A program made the translations under genes and the position numbers. From NCBI GenBank assembly GCA_017509685.1, contig JAFWPA010000072.1:1-60226 (forward strand): a stretch of 60,226 nucleotides of DNA, given 5' to 3'. The DNA is from Bacteroidales bacterium. Its GTDB lineage: Bacteria; Bacteroidota; Bacteroidia; Bacteroidales; UBA932. Position 1 is the stretch's first letter. Every line of letters begins with the position of its first letter. Positions 15,575 through 24,758 of the stretch are shown here, piece after piece. Below the pieces are notes generated by a model. The model was not told where the DNA came from, made no database searches, and saw nothing but the letters and a program-made list of their open reading frames with translations.

Positions 15575-17049
15575 GCCTCAAGCAGAGAGGTATCTGCGTT
15601 GTCATCCCCACATTCAACAATGCGGGGACCGTGGCCGATGTAGTGGCGCGGGCGCAGGCCTTCTGCGAGGACGTCTTCGTGGTGCTGGACGGCTGCACAG
15701 ACGACACGGCGGCACGGCTGGAGGCTTTGCCCGAAAAGCCCCGCCTTATCGTTATCGAACAGAATAAGGGGAAAGGAAATGCGCTTAAGGAAGGCTTCCG
15801 CCAGGTGCGGGAGGCGGGTTTTGCCTATGCCATCACCCTGGACGCCGACGGCCAGCATTACCCGGAGGACATCCCGCTGTTCCTGGAGGCTAACCGCAAG
15901 CATCCTGATGCGCTCATTGTGGGCTCCCGCCTGGGACTCAAAGAAGCGACCCGCAGCAAGGGAAGCCGTTTTGCCAACGCCTTCAGCAATTTCTGGTTCT
16001 GCCTGCAGACAGGGATTCCGCTCCGGGATACACAAACCGGATATCGGCTGTATCCTCTCAAACGCATCCCGCGCCATCTTAGCGGTCGCTACGAGGCTGA
16101 ACTGGCGCTGCTGGTGTTATCGGCCTGGAGGGGTGTTCCCCTGGTGAGCCAGGACGTGCGCGTTTTTTATCCTTCGCGGGAAGAAAGGGTGTCACACTTC
16201 CGCCCCGGCCTCGATTTCGCCCGGATTACGGTCCTGAACGTGTTCCTGTGCATTTTAGCACTTGTCTACGGCTGGCCACGGACACTGCTTCGCTGGACAT
16301 TCCGGATCCTCAAGAGCCTGCTGGTTTTCCTCTTTTACGTGCTGCTCATGACTTTCCTGGTGATGCCGGGCGTGTGGCTGTTCCTCAAAATCGGCCCGCA
16401 GACCGAGGAAAAGAAGGAGAAACTGCACCGTTTTATCTGCTGGTTCGCCCGGATGGGCACGCGGCTGTTCGGCTGGGTAGGGAATCCGTTTATCCTCACA
16501 GGGAAGGACGATTTTCAGCGGCCTGCCATCATTACCTGTAACCACCAGTCGCACCTGGACCTGCTGCCCATGCTGGCCCTTACGCCCAAGCTGGTGATTC
16601 TTACCGCCGACTGGGTGTGGAACAACCCGCTGTATGGTTTCATCATCCGCGAGGCCGATTTCCTCCCCGCCTCCCAGGGCCTGGAGGCTATCACGCCCCG
16701 GCTGGCCCAATTGGTGGAAAAGGGTTACAGCATCGCCATTTACCCGGAGAGCACGCGGTCCCTGGACGGCAGCATCGGCCGCTTCCATCAGGGCGCCTTT
16801 TATCTGGCCGACGTCCTGGGCGTAGACATCCTTCCCACTGTCATCTACGGCGCGGGGCGGGCGCTGCCCAAGCACGGGCGCATCCTCCGGCGCTGGCCCA
16901 TCCATCTGGAAATGGACGAAAGAATTTCCCCGGAAACGTTGAAAGAGAAAGGGGAGACTTATAAATCCCAGGCCTCCTGGCTGCGGAAATACTATAAGGA
17001 ACGATATACGCAAATAGCAGACAAAGTAGACCAAACCCTATATGAGTAA
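15553..17049 (+). CDS. Glycosyltransferase family 2 fused to PlsC-type acyltransferase
   Basis: A 498-residue bifunctional protein. Residues 12-240 form a GT2 (GT-A) domain with VVIPTFNNAGTV, DGCTDD and the metal-binding DADGQH (97-102). Hydrophobic segments near 228-245 and 257-280 anchor it. Residues 320-498 are a 1-acylglycerol-3-phosphate acyltransferase type domain with NHQSHLD (330-336) and PESTRS (398-403). The same fusion is found in aryl polyene clusters as ApeJ. It would glycosylate and acylate the lipid anchor. The start overlaps the dehydratase gene by 22 bases. Confidence 0.88.
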   Translation: MPEDCKISLKQRGICVVIPTFNNAGTVADVVARAQAFCEDVFVVLDGCTDDTAARLEALPEKPRLIVIEQNKGKGNALKEGFRQVREAGFAYAITLDADGQHYPEDIPLFLEANRKHPDALIVGSRLGLKEATRSKGSRFANAFSNFWFCLQTGIPLRDTQTGYRLYPLKRIPRHLSGRYEAELALLVLSAWRGVPLVSQDVRVFYPSREERVSHFRPGLDFARITVLNVFLCILALVYGWPRTLLRWTFRILKSLLVFLFYVLLMTFLVMPGVWLFLKIGPQTEEKKEKLHRFICWFARMGTRLFGWVGNPFILTGKDDFQRPAIITCNHQSHLDLLPMLALTPKLVILTADWVWNNPLYGFIIREADFLPASQGLEAITPRLAQLVEKGYSIAIYPESTRSLDGSIGRFHQGAFYLADVLGVDILPTVIYGAGRALPKHGRILRRWPIHLEMDERISPETLKEKGETYKSQASWLRKYYKERYTQIADKVDQTLYE

Positions 17050-19642
17050 GCGTGTAGTCATCATTGGCGGTGGCCTGGGCGGCCTTTTCACCGGCGCCAT
17101 CCTCTCCAAGGAGGGGCTGGAGGTCACCGTGCTGGAGAAGAATGCCATCCTGGGCGGCGGCCTGCAGAGCTTCCGGCGGTTCGGAGAGCTGTTCGATACC
17201 GGGATGCATATCATCGGCGGCATGCAGAAGGACGGCAACATCCGGCGCATCTGCGAGTATCTGGGCATCTGGGATAAGGTGCGGCTCAAGGATACGGACC
17301 CGGAGAATATGGACAGCATCTACTTCTCCGAGGACAGGAAAACCTACCGTATTGCCCGGGGCCGTACCGGCTTTGTGGACTCCCTGAGCGAATCCTTCCC
17401 GCACCAGCGGGAACAGCTCAAGGCCTATGTGGATGCGCTTTACAACCTGTCCAACGAAGTGGATCTGTTCTACCTGCGGCCTTCGCCGGAATATATGCAG
17501 GTGCACTCCGACCTCTTCCAGATGGCGGCTACAGACTTCATTGCCAAATACATCCAGGATGAACACCTGCGCAGCGTGGTGGCCTATCTGAATCCGTTGT
17601 ATGGTGGCCGGGCCCAGGTGACGCCGGCCTACATCCACGCACTTATCTCCGTCCTGTACATTGACGGCTCCAGCCGTTTCGCCGGCGGCAGCATCCTCTT
17701 CGCCGAGACCCTGCGCGACTTTATCGAGGTGCACGGCGGCCGCGTCATCACCGGCGACGGTGCCAAGGCCGTCCACAGCGAAGGGAAAGCCATCACGGGC
17801 GTCACCACCGAGAGTGGGAAGACGTATGTGGCCGACGATTACATCTGTGCCATCCATCCCTGCTCCTTCTTCTCCCTGCTGGACGACGACAAAATCCTGC
17901 CCAAACCCTACAGGAGCCGTCTGAACGAGCTTCCCAATTCCTATTCGGCCTTTACCCTGAACCTGAAGCTGAAGCCCGGAACCTTCCCGTTCTTCAACTA
18001 TACCCAGTACTATATGTCCCGCTACGACGGCATGTGGAAGTTCGGTGAGGCCGACCACTGGCCTAACGGGTTCCTCTTCATTACGCCACCCGAAATCGAG
18101 CAGGACGAATTTGCCAGCAAGATGATTGTAACGGCCCCTATGACGTATGACTGCGTAAAACAATGGGAAAACACCACCGTGGGGAACCGGGGCGCCGAAT
18201 ACGAGGCCTGGAAGGAGGAATGCACGGAGAAACTGATTGCCTGCATGGAAGAAATCCATCCCGGTATCCGGGACTGCATCGAGGCCGTGAATGCGGCGTC
18301 TCCGCTCACTATCCGGGATTTCTACGGGGTGAAGGATGGCTCCATGTACGGCTTCTCCAAGGACTGCAACAACCTGCTGCTGTCCCAGGTGCCGGTGGTG
18401 ACTAAGGTACCCAATCTGTTCCTTACCGGCCAGTGCTGCAATCTCCACGGCTTCTGCGGCGTAACGCTTACGGCCATCAACACCTGCGAGGCCATCCTGG
18501 GGCGGAATTATATCCTGAACAAGATCAACCGGTTCAACGATATCAGGCCCTATTATGACTCCGAGATTCCGGAAGCGATGCACCGCATTGCCCGCCAGCC
18601 GGCGCTGGACCCGGTGATGGCCTATCTGTACCCCGGCGAGGACATCGAGCCCCGGCGCAGGGAGATAGACCGTATTGTGAGCGCGGACGAGTTCCAGAAA
18701 AAGGTGATGCGGCCTGCCGTGGGAAGAGTCATTGAGAAGACCTGCCAAGGCTTTACGGTAGAAGGTCTGAACGTCCTGGACCCCCGGGAGAACTATCTGT
18801 ATGTTTCCAACCACCGGGACATTATGCTGGACGCCTCCCTGCTTACGTTTGAACTGGTCCTGAGCGGTTACCGTTCCCCGGAAATCACCTTTGGGGCCAA
18901 TCTGATGCAGGGCCAGTTTGTGATAGACGTGGGCAAATCCAACAAGATGTTCCGCGTGCAGCGCCCCGGCAGCGATATGAGGGAGTTCTACAAGGCTTCC
19001 GAGCATTTGTCGGACTACATCCGCACCACCATTACCCAGAAAAAGGAATCCATCTGGATTGCCCAGCGTAATGGCCGCACCAAGGACGGCGTGGACCGCA
19101 CGGACCAGGCTATTGTGAAAATGTTCTCCATGAGCGGCCCCAAGGACAGGGTGAAGGCTATCGCAGACCTGAAGATTGTCCCCATCGCCATTTCCTATGA
19201 ATGGGAGCCCTGCGACCTGCTCAAGGCCATTGAGGTATATAAGCGGTCACAGGGTCCTTATGAGAAACAGCCCGGCGAAGACCTGCACAGCATCATCACC
19301 GGCGTAATCCAGCAGAAGGGGAGGGTACATATGACCCTATGCAAACCCATTACCGATGAGGACCTGTATCCCTACGAGGCCCTTCCGTCCAATGCGTTCT
19401 ACCGCACGGTGGCATCCATCCTGGACTGCCGCATCTGCAGCGCCTACAAGCTGTTCCCCAACAACTTCATCGCCCACGATATCCTGCACCAGGCCCACAC
19501 GTACTGCACGCGCTACACGGACCAGGAGCGGGAACTGTTCGAAAAGCACATCTCTGACTGTGAAACGGAGGAGATTCGCAAGATCCTGCTGGGCATCTAT
19601 GCCAACCCGGTAGACAGTAAGGTGTTGTTCACGAAAGTATGA
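17042..19642 (+). CDS. Phytoene-desaturase-like flavoprotein fused to glycerol-phosphate-type acyltransferase
   Basis: An 866-residue fusion. The N-terminal 500 residues are a FAD-dependent oxidoreductase of the phytoene desaturase/amine oxidase fold: dinucleotide motif VIIGGGLGGLFTG (residues 6-18) and a C-terminal FAD block LFLTGQCCNLHGFCG. Residues from about 575 onwards form an acyltransferase with NHRDIMLD near 590 and QRNGRTKDG near 673, matching motifs I and III of PlsB/PlsC enzymes. It probably desaturates or oxidises the polyene or its lipid and acylates the anchor. Start and stop overlap the neighbouring genes. I regard the two activities as well supported but the substrates as unknown. 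Confidence 0.82.
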   Translation: MSKRVVIIGGGLGGLFTGAILSKEGLEVTVLEKNAILGGGLQSFRRFGELFDTGMHIIGGMQKDGNIRRICEYLGIWDKVRLKDTDPENMDSIYFSEDRKTYRIARGRTGFVDSLSESFPHQREQLKAYVDALYNLSNEVDLFYLRPSPEYMQVHSDLFQMAATDFIAKYIQDEHLRSVVAYLNPLYGGRAQVTPAYIHALISVLYIDGSSRFAGGSILFAETLRDFIEVHGGRVITGDGAKAVHSEGKAITGVTTESGKTYVADDYICAIHPCSFFSLLDDDKILPKPYRSRLNELPNSYSAFTLNLKLKPGTFPFFNYTQYYMSRYDGMWKFGEADHWPNGFLFITPPEIEQDEFASKMIVTAPMTYDCVKQWENTTVGNRGAEYEAWKEECTEKLIACMEEIHPGIRDCIEAVNAASPLTIRDFYGVKDGSMYGFSKDCNNLLLSQVPVVTKVPNLFLTGQCCNLHGFCGVTLTAINTCEAILGRNYILNKINRFNDIRPYYDSEIPEAMHRIARQPALDPVMAYLYPGEDIEPRRREIDRIVSADEFQKKVMRPAVGRVIEKTCQGFTVEGLNVLDPRENYLYVSNHRDIMLDASLLTFELVLSGYRSPEITFGANLMQGQFVIDVGKSNKMFRVQRPGSDMREFYKASEHLSDYIRTTITQKKESIWIAQRNGRTKDGVDRTDQAIVKMFSMSGPKDRVKAIADLKIVPIAISYEWEPCDLLKAIEVYKRSQGPYEKQPGEDLHSIITGVIQQKGRVHMTLCKPITDEDLYPYEALPSNAFYRTVASILDCRICSAYKLFPNNFIAHDILHQAHTYCTRYTDQERELFEKHISDCETEEIRKILLGIYANPVDSKVLFTKV

Positions 19643-22362
19643 GGGTAACGGACATCTTTGACTTTTTCTCCCGGCGCAAGGGAATCCGGAGAGCGTCACT
19701 GCTGGCGCTCACCGGCATCCTGGCCTATCTGGCCGCTTCGCTGCATTTCAGCGAAGATATCAGCGACTTTCTGCCGCTGGGCACCCGGGAGAGGGAACAG
19801 ATGTCCGTGTACCAGAATATTTCGGGGGCCGACAAGATTATCCTCCTCTTCTCCGGGCCGGAAGACCCGGACTACACCGTGGAAGCCATCGAATCCTTCG
19901 TAGAGATGGCCGATGAAAAAGGATGCCCGCCACTCGCTGCGCAGATAGACATGGATGCCATTACTGCCGTCTCTGACTATGTGTATGAGCACATCCCGTA
20001 CTTCCTTACAGCGGCCGATATGACCAGGATGGACAGCCTGCTGTCCATGCCGGGCTATCTGCAGCAGGCACTGCAAAACGACCGCCAGGCCCTCCTGTTG
20101 CCCTCTTCTTTGGTGAGAAGCCGGATTACGCATGACCCCCTGAACCTCTTTGCCCCGGTGATGTCCCGCCTGCAGACCTCTATGGGACAGCAGGGATTCG
20201 AACTGTACGATGACTACATCTTCACCCCGGATATGAGCCGGGCGGTGGTGATGTTGGATTCCCCTTACGGAAGCAGTGAAACCCGGAACAATGCCAAGTT
20301 GCTGGCGTCCCTGGAGGACGTTTCCCGGCAGGTGCGCGTGGATTATCCGGAGGTTTCCGTAGACATCATCGGCGGCCCTGCCATCGCGGTGGGCAATTCG
20401 GCCCGCATCAAGAAAGACAGCATCCTGGCGGTTTCCCTCTCCGCGGTACTCATTTTCCTGCTGCTGGCCTGGTCCTTCAACAGCTTGCGCAACATCCTCC
20501 TCATTTTCTTTACAGTGGGTTGGGGCCTTTTGTTTGCGCTGGGCGGGCTCTCGCTGTTCCGGGACAATGTGTCCATCATCGTTATCGGTATTGCCAGCGT
20601 GATCCTGGGCATCGCCATCAACTATCCCTTGCACCTGATTTCCCATACGGCGCACCAGCCGGACCGGAAGTTGGCCCTGCAGGAAATCCTTACCCCGCTG
20701 GTGGTGGGCAACATCACTACCGTGGGCGCTTTCCTGGCGCTGGTGCCGCTTCCGTCCCCGGCGTTGCGGGATTTGGGCCTTTTCGCCTCCCTGCTGCTGG
20801 TGGGTACCATCCTCTATGTCATTTTCTACCTGCCTCATTCTGTTAAAGTACAGCCGGACAGAAAACGGGAGAACCGTGTGCTGGACAAGTTGTCGGCCTT
20901 TTCTCCTGAGAATCACCGCTGGCTGGTGGTTGGGACGGTGGTCATTACGGCAGTGCTGCTGTTTTTCAGTTTCCGCACGGAGTTCGACGGCAATATGTCC
21001 CATATGAACTACATGACGCCGGAACAGAGCCGGGATATGCAGTATTTCGAGGACCTGCTCACACGTGACGTTACAGGTACGGCCCAGACGCTGTACGTAT
21101 ACGGCAAAGGCGGCAGTGAGGAAGAGGCCATCCGGGATATCCGAAGTAGGGAAGCGCTGCTGGACAGCCTGGCCCTCCGGGGGCAGCTGGTGCGGCAGAA
21201 CGAAGCGCTTGCCTTCTTCTGCTCCCGCCAGGAGCAGGAGGATCGGCTGGGCCGATGGAAGGACTTCGTGCAGCGTCATCAAAAGGCGCTCACCGAAGAG
21301 TTGGCGGTATCGGCCCGCAAAGCCGGGTTCGCGTCGGGCGCCTTCGACGCCTTCAACGGCTTGATTGCTGGGACATCGGCCCTGGAGCCCTGCGACGCCA
21401 GCCTTTTCCATCCCTTGCGGGAAACCGTCTTCAGCCAGAGTTTCACGTCCGTGGACGGAGAGACCTATCTGGTTTGCCCCGTGAATGTGGAGCCCGCACA
21501 GATGGATGCGGTGAAGGAAGTGCTGGGAGAGCAGTGCTTCGAGATTGCAGGCATCAACCAGGCGATGACCTCCAGCCTGTCGGACCATTTTAACTACATT
21601 GGCTGGGCGTGTTCGCTCATCGTGTTCTTCTTCCTGTGGTTCTCCTTCGGCCGCCTGGAACTGGCCCTCATCTCTTTCCTGCCCATGGCCGTTAGCTGGG
21701 TATGGATTTTGGGGCTGATGGCGCTGCTGGGTATCAAGTTCAACATTGTCAATATCATCCTGGCCACCTTTATCTTCGGCCAGGGCGACGACTATACCAT
21801 CTTTATGACGGAAGGCTGCCAGTACGAGTATTCCCGCCGCAAGCCCATCCTGCAATCCTTCAAGGGCAGCATACTGCAGTCGGCGGCCATTATGTTCGCC
21901 GGTATGGGAACGCTCATCGTGGCTCGGCATCCGGCCATGCACTCGCTGGCGCAGGTGACCATTGTGGGTATGTTCTCCGTGGTACTCATGGCCTATCTGA
22001 TTCCGCCGCTGCTCTTCCGCTTGATGACGGAGGAACGCCGGTATCCCCTGACGCTGGCCTCGCTGCTGTTGGGCGCGCCAAAAGACGCCGTTTCCCTGGT
22101 AAAGGGACGCTATATATATAAAGGTAAGGAGATCGAGCGCTGTGTGCGCCGTCATCTCCGGGAACAGGCTGCCACCGTGCAGGAAATGCCGCTGGAGGGA
22201 ACCATAGACTACGCCGATGCCGGATACGGGGAACTGTCCATCCTGCTGGCGCTTACCCATCCGGGCGTGAAAGTGGTTTCCCATATCGCCGACGGGGAAC
22301 GCCGGCACATCGCGCAGGTGGCGGCCGAAGGTTTTGTCAATAATGTACGTTTTGAACCATGA
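19639..22362 (+). CDS. MMPL/RND-type lipid exporter with C-terminal methyltransferase-like remnant
   Basis: A 907-residue membrane protein with the RND/MMPL layout: one N-terminal segment, a periplasmic loop, five helices, then a repeat of the same. The proton-relay motif GQGDDYTIF is near residue 714. The first repeat carries NYPLHLISH at the matching position. Residues after about 825 are not part of an MMPL core: the last 60 (DAGYGELSILLALTHPG and following) look like the first beta-alpha-beta unit of a class I methyltransferase cut short. ATGA overlaps on both sides. Likely exports the finished glycolipid or polyene to the periplasm for the LolA-like carrier. Confidence 0.85.
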   Translation: MRVTDIFDFFSRRKGIRRASLLALTGILAYLAASLHFSEDISDFLPLGTREREQMSVYQNISGADKIILLFSGPEDPDYTVEAIESFVEMADEKGCPPLAAQIDMDAITAVSDYVYEHIPYFLTAADMTRMDSLLSMPGYLQQALQNDRQALLLPSSLVRSRITHDPLNLFAPVMSRLQTSMGQQGFELYDDYIFTPDMSRAVVMLDSPYGSSETRNNAKLLASLEDVSRQVRVDYPEVSVDIIGGPAIAVGNSARIKKDSILAVSLSAVLIFLLLAWSFNSLRNILLIFFTVGWGLLFALGGLSLFRDNVSIIVIGIASVILGIAINYPLHLISHTAHQPDRKLALQEILTPLVVGNITTVGAFLALVPLPSPALRDLGLFASLLLVGTILYVIFYLPHSVKVQPDRKRENRVLDKLSAFSPENHRWLVVGTVVITAVLLFFSFRTEFDGNMSHMNYMTPEQSRDMQYFEDLLTRDVTGTAQTLYVYGKGGSEEEAIRDIRSREALLDSLALRGQLVRQNEALAFFCSRQEQEDRLGRWKDFVQRHQKALTEELAVSARKAGFASGAFDAFNGLIAGTSALEPCDASLFHPLRETVFSQSFTSVDGETYLVCPVNVEPAQMDAVKEVLGEQCFEIAGINQAMTSSLSDHFNYIGWACSLIVFFFLWFSFGRLELALISFLPMAVSWVWILGLMALLGIKFNIVNIILATFIFGQGDDYTIFMTEGCQYEYSRRKPILQSFKGSILQSAAIMFAGMGTLIVARHPAMHSLAQVTIVGMFSVVLMAYLIPPLLFRLMTEERRYPLTLASLLLGAPKDAVSLVKGRYIYKGKEIERCVRRHLREQAATVQEMPLEGTIDYADAGYGELSILLALTHPGVKVVSHIADGERRHIAQVAAEGFVNNVRFEP

Positions 22363-23888
22363 ATACAGAAGAAATCAGACAGTTACTGAGTGATGTCCTG
22401 CCGGCCGTGGATTTCGGGTCCGACTTCCTGTTCGCCGAACTGGACTCCCTGGGCATCGCTACCATCTTATATGTACTCTCCCAGAAGTACAACGTGCCGC
22501 TGGACGAGAAAGACATCACGCCCCGCAATTTCAAGGACGTGGCCTCCCTGGCCCGGATGGTGAACGCCAAAATGACGCTGGAGAGCCGCATCCGGCAGCA
22601 CGCCGTGCGCACACCGGACAAGGTGGCGGTAATCTGCGGCCCCGAAAGCATCACTTACAAGCAGCTGTGGGATGCCATTGTGGCCAAAGCCGATGCCCTG
22701 AAGGCCGATGGACTCCAGCCGCACAAGGCCTATGTATGGCGCGCCATACAGGGGATAGACTTCCTGGTGACCTATTGCGCCGTGCATTACCTGCAGGCAG
22801 TGGCCGTTCCGCTGGGACAGGCCGAGACCGAGGAAAACGTACAGGCCATCCGGAAGGAAGTGGAAGACTATCCTTTCCCGGACGATATCGCCGATACCTT
22901 ATATACTACCGGCACTACTGGGAAGTCCAAGGGCGTAATGCTGTCCCAGACCTGTCTGATGGCCTGCACCGACAATTTCATTACGGACCTGCATTTCACG
23001 GAAGACCTGCTGTTCATTATCTCGGGCCCCCTCAATCACATTGCGTCCCTGTTCAAGATTCATCCCACGCTGTGCGCCGGCGGTACTGTATGCGTACTGG
23101 ACGGCCTCAAGGACATGAACGCCTTCTTTAAGGTATTCGACCTTCCATACAAGGCCTTCGCTACCTTCATGGTGCCGGCCAGCATCCGCCTCATCATGCA
23201 GTTCTCCTACGAGAAACTGTGCTCCCTGGCGCCCAAGATTGCCTTCATTGAGACCGGCGCCGCTCCCATCACACACTCGGAGATGGAGCAGTTGAGCCGC
23301 GCCCTGCCCCAGTCCCATTTGTATAACACTTATGGCGGGACAGAGATTGGCTGCGTGGCCACGTACGATTTCAACGACGGGAAACATATGGAAGGATGTA
23401 TCGGCCGTCCGCTCAAGAACGCTGACGTGGAGATTACGGAAGACGGCACGGTGGTGGTATCCGGGAGCACCATTATGAGCGGTTACGTTAACGACGAGGA
23501 AGGAACCCGCAATGTCATCAAGGACGGAAAGGTGTATATGTCGGACTTGGGATTCTTTGACGAGGACGGCCTCATCCACCTGTCCGGCCGCCAGGGAGAC
23601 ATCATCAACGTGGGCGGCTACAAGGTGAATCCGCTGGAGGTGGAGAATGTGGCGGCGGCTTATCCCGGCATTAAGGACTGCATCTGTGTGGCGGCTACGC
23701 ATCCTATCATCGGCCCCGTCCTCAAGCTCATTGTGACGCTGGAGGAGGGTGCGGCGCTGGACAAGCACGCGCTGGCGGTATTCATCAAGTCTAAGCTGGA
23801 AGGGTACAAAGTGCCCACGATGTATGAAGTGGCAGATGCCATCTGCTACACTTACAACGGAAAAAAGGACAGAAAAGCTTACCGGTAG
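22359..23888 (+). CDS. Carrier-protein-fused acyl-AMP ligase
   Basis: A 509-residue protein. The first 75 residues are a carrier-protein domain with Ser30 in AELDSLGI. The rest is an ANL adenylation enzyme: YTTGTTGKSKG (about 182-192), NTYGGTEIG, GRQGDIINVGGYKV and a C-terminal catalytic Lys in NGKKDRKAYR. It would activate a carboxylic acid, probably an aromatic starter, as its AMP ester and load it on a carrier, as ApeH does. The fused carrier suggests loading in cis. The gene ends the cluster and runs 10 bases into the convergent hydrolase gene. Confidence 0.88.
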   Translation: MNTEEIRQLLSDVLPAVDFGSDFLFAELDSLGIATILYVLSQKYNVPLDEKDITPRNFKDVASLARMVNAKMTLESRIRQHAVRTPDKVAVICGPESITYKQLWDAIVAKADALKADGLQPHKAYVWRAIQGIDFLVTYCAVHYLQAVAVPLGQAETEENVQAIRKEVEDYPFPDDIADTLYTTGTTGKSKGVMLSQTCLMACTDNFITDLHFTEDLLFIISGPLNHIASLFKIHPTLCAGGTVCVLDGLKDMNAFFKVFDLPYKAFATFMVPASIRLIMQFSYEKLCSLAPKIAFIETGAAPITHSEMEQLSRALPQSHLYNTYGGTEIGCVATYDFNDGKHMEGCIGRPLKNADVEITEDGTVVVSGSTIMSGYVNDEEGTRNVIKDGKVYMSDLGFFDEDGLIHLSGRQGDIINVGGYKVNPLEVENVAAAYPGIKDCICVAATHPIIGPVLKLIVTLEEGAALDKHALAVFIKSKLEGYKVPTMYEVADAICYTYNGKKDRKAYR

Positions 23889-24757
23889 AGTTCTCCCAGC
23901 CAGCGAAGGAATTCATTCTTCCATTCACGGCATTCCGGGCTTCCGAAGTAATCGCTGGCCCCGAAGCCGTGTTTGCCTTCGGCGTACTGGTGGTATTCGT
24001 GCGGAATACCTTTCCGGGTAAGCGCGGAATCCAGCAAAACGGAATTCTGATAGGTGACAACGGGGTCGTCCACGCAGTTGATGAGGAATACCGGCGGGCA
24101 GTCGTCGGGGATGTGCATTTCCAGGGACAGGGAGTCCCGCATGTGTCTGTTTCCCACGCGGCTGTCTCCCAGGATGCCGCGGCGGGAGCGCCGGTGAACA
24201 TACGGCGGCTGCATGGTGACCACGGGATAAACGGCCACCACAAAGGCAGGCCGCAGATTGGCATCTGACTCGATGCCGGAGAGTTGAAGGAAATTGGTGC
24301 CGCTGAAACAGGCCGTGGACATGGCCAGGTGACCGCCGGCCGAAAAGCCCATAATGCCAATGCGGGAAGGATCCAGCCGATAATCGTCGGCGTGTTCCTG
24401 CACATATTGCAGCGCCCGCTGGGCATCGGTAATCATATCCGGATGGCGTTTTCCGCGGAAGATAAGGCGGGTATGAAAGGCAATTTCGGCACAGCCCGCC
24501 ACCCGGTATGTGAGGACGAAGGCCGTGATGCCCTGGGAATTGAGCCATTCGGCTACCTTTATGCCCTCATTGTCAAGGTCGTGCCAATGATAGCTTCCGC
24601 CGGGGCAGACCACGACGCTGATGCCGTTAGGCTGCTCCGGCCGGAAAGCATATAAAGATACCTCTTTGCCAAAGGGGATCTTTTCCCCTTTCCAAAGAGA
24701 TACCGTATCGGTGGGCTGCTGCACCTGAAGGAGCGCAGCAACCCAGATTAACAGCAT
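23879..24757 (-). CDS. Exported alpha/beta hydrolase (esterase/lipase family)
   Basis: About 292 residues. A hydrophobic N-terminus (MLLIWVAALLQVQQ) suggests export. The oxyanion segment VVCPGGSYHWHD is followed by the nucleophile elbow GFSAGGH, then Asp in DDPVV and His in GKHGFG. This is the BD-FAE/acetyl-xylan-esterase-like group, which removes acyl groups from sugars or other esters. I start at 24757, one base after the stop of the upstream gene, instead of an overlapping ATG six codons earlier. Last gene of the long leftward operon, tail to tail with the polyene cluster. Confidence 0.78.
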   Translation of the reverse strand: MLLIWVAALLQVQQPTDTVSLWKGEKIPFGKEVSLYAFRPEQPNGISVVVCPGGSYHWHDLDNEGIKVAEWLNSQGITAFVLTYRVAGCAEIAFHTRLIFRGKRHPDMITDAQRALQYVQEHADDYRLDPSRIGIMGFSAGGHLAMSTACFSGTNFLQLSGIESDANLRPAFVVAVYPVVTMQPPYVHRRSRRGILGDSRVGNRHMRDSLSLEMHIPDDCPPVFLINCVDDPVVTYQNSVLLDSALTRKGIPHEYHQYAEGKHGFGASDYFGSPECREWKNEFLRWLGELYR

Positions 24758-24758
24758 C

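Noticed and set aside
6748-23888. Assignment as a flexirubin/dialkylresorcinol cluster
   Set aside because: No DarA/DarB-type genes and no tyrosine or histidine ammonia lyase are present, and the ketosynthase set, GT-AT fusion, LolA-like and MMPL genes fit an aryl-polyene-type layout better.
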